From Hyposmocoma kahamanoa (lineage: Eukaryota > Arthropoda > Insecta > Lepidoptera > Cosmopterigidae): a DNA stretch of 64,000 bases. Under the pieces are notes generated by a model. The model made no database searches. It saw only the letters and a program-made list of their open reading frames with translations, and was not told the DNA's origin. This document shows, in pieces, positions 56,755 through 64,000 of the stretch. A program made the position numbers and the translations under genes. The stretch lies in the NCBI RefSeq assembly GCF_003589595.1, contig NW_020653900.1, forward strand, positions 3,225,345-3,289,344. Reading direction: 5' to 3'. Position 1 is the stretch's first letter. Every line of letters starts with the position of its first letter.

Positions 56755-57050
56755 ACGGGTGAAAGCCAATGCCACCCTGAGGGTCGAGCAGTTGGTGTCC
56801 CGCCACTATGTAAATTTTAATTCATTTGTGGTGAGAGTACCAACTCATCATCTGTCGACCTTCATGAAAGATGAGTTTTGGCCGAAGGGGGTCATGTACC
56901 GACGTTCCCAAGGCCTGCTATCAGTTGCGTCACACGTCGCAGACAATATGTGTAAATAATAATTAGTCGGTGGTGTTTTTATTGTATTATTATGTATGTT
57001 AGTCTATAAGGTACGTCTTTGTTACCTGAATGCAAATAAATAAATTTAAA
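56755..57050 (+). mobile_element. ORF1-only retroelement copy, 5'-truncated
   Basis: An open frame of about 66 codons: RVEQLVSRHYVNFNSFVVRV then PTHHLSTFMKDEFWPKGVMY. The tail ttagtctataaggtacgtct ... caaataaataaatttaaag is shared with 40.0-40.8 kb. Confidence 0.7.
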
Positions 57051-57228
57051 GAAATAAAAAAATAACTGAAGTAATAATGGAGAGCCAATCACCGATAGAC
57101 ACACATTAAGTTGATTAACGACCATTAAATTATAACAATATAACTTGTTACTATATTATAAAAAACAAACTACTAATAAGACGCTTCACCGATGCAACAC
57201 TAGTGTTGAAAAGGTTAATTCAACCTGT

Positions 57229-57325
57229 AGCATGATAAAGCGCGACTTGCGCGAGAGCGACTTACAGAGCGAAATCTCTAGGTAGTCGCTCCTGCGCATG
57301 TCGCGCCCTATCGTGCTAGCCGTAC
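57229..57325. mobile_element. Short foldback element
   Basis: agcatgataaagcgcgactt-gcgcgagagcgact is inverse to agtcgctcctgcgcatgtcg-cgccctatcgtgct: 34-base arms, ~30-base centre. Confidence 0.8.
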
Positions 57326-57374
57326 TGCTTAGACAATACATTGAAGCTATTACTCGCACGCAAGAGATATGCAT

Positions 57375-57685
57375 TTAGCCGGAAATTCGAAGATGCCAGG
57401 GGTACGCACAGAAGTCAACTAAACTTAAGAGTCTCGGTGTTGGTGAGAATATTCAACGAGCTTCCGCCCATTATTAAAAACGAAGAAAAGTATTGACTGT
57501 TTGTCAATAAATTAAAATTGCATCTTATTAATAAATGGTATTACAATTTAAATGATTGATAAATAACAATTCTAATTAATATTCGAAACCTCGGCCTACC
57601 TCTGCTCTTATTGTTATCCCTAATAAAGGGCTCACATGTGTAGCATTATTTTAATTTTAAGATATGTACCATATGAATGCAATAA
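57375..57685 (+). mobile_element. LINE C-terminus and 3' UTR, decayed
   Basis: SQLNLRVSVLVRIFNELPPI then IKNEEKY, stop, FVNKLKLHLINKWYYNLND, then a UTR ending gaatgcaataaatatatta. The order (FN.LP..IK......F...L...L....YY) is a LINE tail. Confidence 0.6.
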
Positions 57686-57689
57686 ATAT

Positions 57690-58650
57690 ATTAAGTATTG
57701 AGTATTGGAGTCCACGGCACCAGAAGCAACATTTTGCTAAAATACTAGGTCTGCAGTCTGACGTCGCACCTCTAGAGGCAAAAGATTACGTAAGTTAAAT
57801 CTTTGCATGTTGAAAAGAACAGGAAAATATAACTTTGGAAGCAATGGAATACGGACTTAGTATGTCAAATACAATCAAACGTTTCTTCCTACAGCATAGA
57901 TAAAATAATATCTGTGTAGGCGTGTGGAGTGTGGACTCACGTTGTAAGTAATAAGAAATATTACTTACCGTAATGGAGAAGGAAAACGTTTACCCACCCG
58001 CCCAAGAAAACATTTTCAGTTTTGCGAGCAGTCGTCATCCAACAGTTATTAAATTATGTGCGATGTTCGCAGTTAAATGTATTGCGTGGAAGGTGATAAG
58101 TGTACGATGGCAGTAAACATGGAGGTTGATATTAAAATTAAAAACATGTGTAAAGACTATTACACAAGTTATTTGGTCACTGCCAAGTTCTAAGAATGTT
58201 TGATAAAATAAAATCTAATTGTTAGCGAATACTTCATATTAAAACATGAATAAATAATAATAAAAAGAAGACGTACTTAGTAATTTGTGTAGTTTATGGT
58301 ACTTACTTAAATATGAAAACAAACAAGAAACATAACATAATTTACAATAAAAAGTAATAAGTACCAGGATCTCGGGTCCGACTACCCATTTACAGACTTT
58401 GGAATTTTATCGAAAAAATTAATACACTGTCTGGAAAACCCAAGGGCCGGCTACCTAAACTACCTTGCCTAACGCATTAGCATAGTAATACAAAGGGGGA
58501 ACGCTGCCAGCATCTTGGTCACCTTACCGCGGGACCCAATTTTATTCATATAATTTAAAAATCCTAGTTTTACTTTTTAGTATTTAAGCGTTTATTGTTT
58601 TTTTTTTACCTTACCCGTATATTATCAAAATAAAAATATTGTTATTTACA
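57690..58650. other. No gene seen
   Basis: AT-rich; nothing supported. Confidence 0.35.
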
Positions 58651-58654
58651 ATAT

Positions 58655-58905
58655 TCTTTTTTTATCCTACCAAGTGACAGAACGTACGACACACTAATCC
58701 ATAGCAGTCACAGGGCCACTCGGAGCTTTAAATCACAAAGATCTGAGGGGCACTGCCACTGCACCCGTCACCCTGAGACATAACCTGACAAGTCCCTTTA
58801 GCCGGTAATTCTTCTGCTTTCAAAATCGGAACGCAACAATGCTCACATTCTTTCACATTCTTTTGAATTCTTTCACAAGCAGCTCTACAGCTACCAAAAA
58901 TAAAA
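58655..58905 (-). mobile_element. Dispersed family B copy, reverse, diverged
   Basis: ctaccaagtgacagaacgta, gcactgccactgcacccgtc, gctttcaaaatcggaacgca. Confidence 0.75.
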
Positions 58906-59284
58906 ATGTGCTGTAGTGAGCCGAATAAATCATAGGCCATTAGGGTTTTGTTCAAAACTAGAACACTGATTTTCAGCTATCACCTTCACGTACATCAGCA
59001 CAACGCAATGCATCAGCAGCAAAAATAGTGTTGTAATCAATAGTATAAGTTTGACGTGTAATTTTAAAACAAAACCAAGTTAAAACACTTTTACTATAAG
59101 CGCACGAAAACATCCCCCAAATCACATACATGGACATCTGTTACCTGTCGTAGCCAACATAGTCGAATGCTCCTTCAATTGCTAAATTAACGCATTTTTA
59201 TTCGTTTTTCGTTTGTATACGAGTCAAATACATAAATAGGTAACTATTTTTTTATAAAGTGGCAATCTTGAAGCAGTGATATGT

Positions 59285-59865
59285 TATATATATATATTCT
59301 TTATTGCACCAAACAAATAAACAGAAACAAAAAAATAACATAAGGTGAGCAAAGGTGGACTTATCTCTAAAAGAGATCTCTTCCAGCCAACCCAAGGCAG
59401 TGAGAGCAAAGGTTTTAAGCGGGGAACGGCGTGCAAAAGAGATAACAAAAGATGATAATCTACATGTGTAAAATATGCATATATAAAATTACCGTTAAAT
59501 AATTAAAATAGTATATAAATAAATAGACTACATAACGTATAATACATTGTATCAATAAACTTACACATATACAAATATGATGATTATTAAGAGAGTTCAG
59601 CAAGAAAGTGCGCTGTCAACCTTTTCTTGAAGGAAGCAATTGACGGACTAGACTGAATATGGGAAGGGAGTCTGTTCCACAGCTGCGCTGCACGAGAGGA
59701 AAAGGAGTTGTAAAAGAAATTTGTTTTACAACTAGGATGAACGAGCATCTTAGTGTTATGTGAATGTTTGAAATTGAACAATGTGTATATAATATATAAA
59801 TAACTGTTGCTAATAGTAACGAATGGCGTTATTTTCGGTTTTCCCACAGATTTCTGCATTGAACT
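59285..59865 (-). mobile_element. CR1-group LINE C-terminus with intact 3' UTR
   Basis: On - the frame from 59859 ends at 59587 with FYNSFSSRAAQLWNRLPSHI then QSSPSIASFKKRLTAHFLAE. The 3' UTR runs to a caataaagaatatatatata end at about 59285. The RT part is missing. Confidence 0.75.
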
Positions 59866-59869
59866 TTAG

Positions 59870-60765
59870 GAGGGCCACCGTAAACCCAAAACCATTTTTT
59901 CAGCAGTAAGTTTTGTATAGATTGAAGCAGAAAAAGAAATTTAGTAAAATTTGGTAACAACAAAGCAAGCAGGTGTGTGCTCTATTTCTATTAAAATTAA
60001 GGTTAAAATTATTAATAAACCATTTCTTTTCACACGTATACACAAAATAAAATACAGATTTAAATGAGAAAAAAATTTATAGAATTCACAGAAATAATTG
60101 TAAAGAAGTGAATTAATTCTAAATAAAAAAAGATTTGCTAAATGTGTGTCTGACGGACAATGAGTTCAGAGAAATGTTGAAATAAGTTTGCACTGATTCC
60201 AACCCTGATTATCAGCCCGACCCATAGATTTAGGCCCGACCCAACCATAGCAGCTAATTAAGATAACTGCAGCCGAAGGTTCGAAAAAAAACCAAAACTT
60301 TTATAACTAATTTAATTTTCAAGAAATAAAATTACAATATTAATTTGTAAGGATAGGTGACAATTATACGAAGGTTGAACCAAAAGTGAGTTGACTGAGA
60401 AATTACGTCGTTCCGGTAAAACGCGACACGTGTGCTGATCCAGCGCCTCGTGATCGGTGCATTTGCTGTGCCTTCGTTCTGTAGAACTGTGGAGTCGGCG
60501 GCTTCCTTTGTACTGCGATATCTAACTAACTACGTGGTCGATCACACACGCAACACGCAAACAAATATCAAATAAAGACACAATGATTGATGAAAATAAT
60601 CATGATTGTAATACTAATGAGACGAAAGTAATAACAATAATAACAAAAATAAAACTTTTCTATACAATTATACAATTAGTCTATACATAATATAGTCCAC
60701 CCAGATTGCAGTTTTTTTTGCTTTTGCTTTACGTATCATATACTCACTATTTTATCTATATTTGT
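59870..60765. other. No gene seen
   Basis: A GC-richer patch at 60390-60560 (ttacgtcgttccggtaaaac, ccagcgcctcgtgatcggtg) is unexplained. Confidence 0.35.
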
Positions 60766-60768
60766 GAT

Positions 60769-60935
60769 AATTAGCAGTAGAGCTCCTTTTGAGGGAGTTC
60801 GTCCAGGAAAGTATCTTACGATCTTTACGATTTAAAGCTCTGAGTAGGATTGCAACTGCTATGGACAGACATGTCACTTAACACCAGCCGAACGACTTGT
60901 TCGTCCTGTCACTTAATATCACAAAAATATTTCTC
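60769..60935 (+). mobile_element. Dispersed family B copy, internally deleted
   Basis: attagcagtagagctccttt joined to atctttacgatttaaagctc, ending acttgttcgtcctgtcactt. Confidence 0.8.
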
Positions 60936-61344
60936 TTTAAATGTACTTTCAGGTTTGGAAGGACCAACAAGTATTTACGTCGTTGATTGTACTTTATAAG
61001 TCATATTTATATTCTGATTCCTTATTGGTAAAGTATTTTAAATGATTTATAAAACAAACAAGTAAATAAAACTTATATCATTCACAGTGTGTATTTGATG
61101 CTTGGGAAAGTCTCAAGTTGGAGCCTTTATATGTGTTGTAGCCATCAGCCATCAGTTGCAGGCGTACCGTGCAATTCGCTACAATAACAGTATAAAATAT
61201 TTCTCTTGTTAAGAGTAAATGTACATTCGATTTTATTCTGGAACATTTTACGACAAAGTGAAATATGTCATTTCTAAAATGTTATTTTTTGAATCTCAGT
61301 AAGTATTGTACCAAATAATATACTAATATTAATGTAAAAAAGCG

Positions 61345-62518
61345 TTAAGCCGCGTTCATTTGTCTGATGTGACGTGACTCTGACGTCATGGCTAGTGTTT
61401 ACATTTATTATTGTTGCAGCGCTCTCCGTGGACGTGAAGTAATACCAAGTTGATAGAAAATATTACTCTATTTTCCGTAACTGATCACATGTTCCTTAAC
61501 AATGTAATACATCCACTTTATGTAAGTAATTTACTCGTCTAGCATTTTACCCTACTTTTTAGTAGCAAGGTGGGTGTGGCGGAAACGGCCGCCGATTGGC
61601 TGACAAGAAAATTAAGTAAAAATGAATACTCTTTACATTGAAATACTTAAAATTATGACTGAATAATTATTTTAACGATCTACAATAAAACTTATTTGGT
61701 TGTAAACCTTTCCTTCGAATTGAATGAATAGCGCCATCTATTTGTCACCAATATTCTGTACAATACAATGCCATCTAGTGGTCACATACGATACTATTTA
61801 TTATGTGCTAGGAATCAGTTATTATCATTGACTTACAAATAAATGGACGACGGGTCTAATACAAAAACCACGAAAAAAATGTCCCAAGTCAACCTATTCG
61901 AAATTTAAATTGTAATGTCATCGCAGTATCGCGCTGTCAGTAGAACAAATGAAGACTAAAGCGGAGTGTCGCGCTCTGTATACGATTTTAGCGCCTTACA
62001 AGTGCGGACACTTTTTAGCGCGGACCCGACGTCCATATAATTGTAAGTCAATGGTTATTATATTAATTTACTATGTATGAATACATATTTCATCAATCTA
62101 CAATAAAACTATTCTACATTACGTTGTGTTGTGACTACTTCTGGCGATATTTTGATTCAATATCGTCGTGGCTTTCAGAGAGTTCATTCGTTCGTAATGT
62201 TTTCTCTTGAATGATTGATTCTGATTCAGATTATGAAGAAGATATTCAATTTGTAATGATGGCAACTTATTGGCAACTATACTAAAAAAAATAAAAATAA
62301 AAGAACATATTGGGTTTATCCAGTGAATAAAAAAGGCTAAAGGCGAGTTTCACCCGTCCCGACGAAGACCGGGATCGATTCTGATGCGACATAACACAAG
62401 CCATCACGTCAGCTTGTGACACACTAATATAAATCTAACCATATTAAATGTATGAAGCCGATACTGTTCTGACACGTCACGACACCACACGTCAGACAAA
62501 TGTAAACCCGGCTTCACA
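61345..62518. mobile_element. Foldback element with a MITE inside
   Basis: Left taagccgcgttcatttgtct-gatgtgacgtgac is inverse to right gtcacgacaccacacgtcag-acaaatgtaaacccggctt. Imperfect arms of about 40 bases. The hAT-type MITE at 61826-62053 lies within. Confidence 0.6.
61826..62053. mobile_element. hAT-type MITE copy 2 (228 bp)
   Basis: The same 13-base ends as copy 1. The 8-base target duplication gttattat stands at 61818-61825 and 62054-62061. Differs from copy 1 by few changes and a 4-base deletion. Confidence 0.92.
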
Positions 62519-62519
62519 A

Positions 62520-64000
62520 AATTTGTTTCAAATTAAGTTGTACAGGGGTCTTGCTTTTTTGTCTTAATTTGGATTGATGTGTAATTATAATCTTTTTTTA
62601 CTCCTGTATTTTTTTAATCTGTCATTTATATTTTCATAGACCGTATCACGAAGGCGCTCTTATTAGTTCTGAAACAAAATTATCTGTGGTACTCGCCATG
62701 GAACTGAAAAATATCAAAAAAAAAGAACGTCATATTTTTAGTAATTAAAAGAGTCTCTAAACGCGTCACTGTGTTCCACAGAATAACGTCCCTAAATTTG
62801 TAAAATTATTAAAATTTAAACTATTTTATTCTTTAGTGTCACAAAATGTTAAATAACAGGTCTGTACAAAGGCATAACCATTAATTAATTGGCACAAAAA
62901 GAACTATTTAAAATCGATATAAAAAATATGGTTTTGCAGCCCTTGTTTGGCCTTCGTTTGAGTTTCTTGTCGTGGATTTTAACAAGATAATCTTTAAATA
63001 TTGGTTGTGTTCAATTTACACGTAGAAAAAGTAATGTATATAATAATTACGTAATTAGGTCTTAAAATTACTTGGGAACACTCATTATGCAACGATTGCA
63101 TAACATTAATTTACAAAGAAACCTTTTAGTTAATATTCAGTAAAATCTAGTAAACACGCTTAGTTCGTTTTGTTGATAATAGATGGCGATAGTAGTGCTA
63201 TTTTATATTTCAATTTATTTATTTTATTGCTAAAAGTACGTTATTTGCTTTATTAATTAATGAGCTTTAAACTCTTAAAGTGAAATCATTAAATTTTCTT
63301 TTGCTTATTCGCAAAACAAAAGAAAACCGTATTATTTCAAAATAATATTCCATTATTATTCGTTGTACAGAGTTCATTCAAAATGTGAGTATAATAAGAA
63401 CTTTTAAAGAAGAAGTTTCACTTTCCAAGCGCATTGTTTTGAATTACAAACCATGTACAATGCGAATCCATTCAACTTCGGTGTACTAACTGCTTTGTTA
63501 CACCTTTTCCAGATTAGAATTTTGTTTTGTTTAGTTTTCATATGTAAAACAAGTCATCATGAAAGTTTAAAATAATTTTCCACCCGCACGTAATACTATA
63601 TATACGAGAACATTTCGAGGGTTCCCGAAATGATAATATCAATTTATGGATAACTTACAGTTGTAATGTTAAAATTTTAGAAGTCTATGAAATGTACTAA
63701 ACATGAAAGTGTTGGATCTAAAACGCTCATTACACTACTCGATTTCAAGGGTCAGAGGTGGTCCCTAGGGCGCCACTTATTAACTTGTTTATAAGTTGCC
63801 CTAATTAGGGACTAAACCTAATGTTGTACCTTTTATTACAACTCCCTAAGTTACAGTTAGCGTCCCGAGAATCGCATATATTTGTTTTTTTTTAAACAAA
63901 CCAACCTTTTGGGTTTTTTACAAAAAAAATACCGAAAAAATAGTTTCATTTCATTCCCAGTTTTTTTCATTAAAAAAAAGAGAAATAGTAATACTACATA
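62520..64000. other. No gene seen to the window end
   Basis: AT-rich. A strong donor-like caaaatgtgagtataat at 63379 lacks a clear promoter. A family E arm (aaacaaaccaaccttttggg) lies at 63895. Confidence 0.35.

Noticed and set aside
63361..63400. Second promoter/first exon with caaaat|gtgagtata
   Set aside because: The donor is good but I see no TATA box or initiator at a sensible distance and no following coding exon before the window ends.

Overview
The window is repeat-rich, AT-rich nuclear DNA from an insect, very probably a moth or butterfly. The evidence is introns with GT/AG borders, several copies each of two tRNA-derived SINE families with a GGTTCGAATCCC-like B box, many LINE 3' ends, a Penelope-like element, mariner/Tc1, hAT-like and other foldback elements, and no bacterial gene structure. 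The species call is inference; nothing names it. There are two assembly gaps (2484-2493 and 34452-34851).

The protein-coding content sits in the first 26 kb, all on the + strand. Two related genes end in a cytochrome c oxidase subunit 6A (COX6A) domain. Gene A has exons at 9135-9352 and 12262-12612, and its first exon is not certain. Gene B has exons at 18405-18669, 19627-19706 and 25581-25937. Both carry a long Cys/Pro-rich region in front of the COX6A domain. They share intron phases (1, then 0) and an IPYNPCCP motif. Both have two extra cysteines bracketing the exposed C-terminal COX6A segment. Gene B also starts with a basic, acid-free stretch that looks like a mitochondrial targeting sequence. 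Upstream lies an intronless 131-codon ORF (3112-3507) with a similar leader followed by a Cys-Pro-Pro-Pro-Cys repeat and no COX6A domain. Together they look like a small tandem family of Cys/Pro-rich, mitochondrially targeted proteins, two of them fused to COX6A. A sperm-mitochondrion role is my inference, from the testis-specific COX6A-like genes of Drosophila and the Cys/Pro-rich sperm mitochondrial protein SMCP of mammals.

From 26 to 64 kb I found no confident host gene. There is one candidate terminal exon on the - strand (46380-46597) and one promoter plus first-exon candidate (51561-51664). The rest is transposon debris, much of it nested: a LINE inside a mariner (29.9-32.7 kb), a hAT-like element and a SINE-like element inside a LINE tail (44.1-45.5 kb), a possible MULE-like element inside another repeat (42.4 kb), and a hAT-like MITE inside a larger foldback element (61.3-62.5 kb). 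Several elements can be bounded to the base by target-site duplications.
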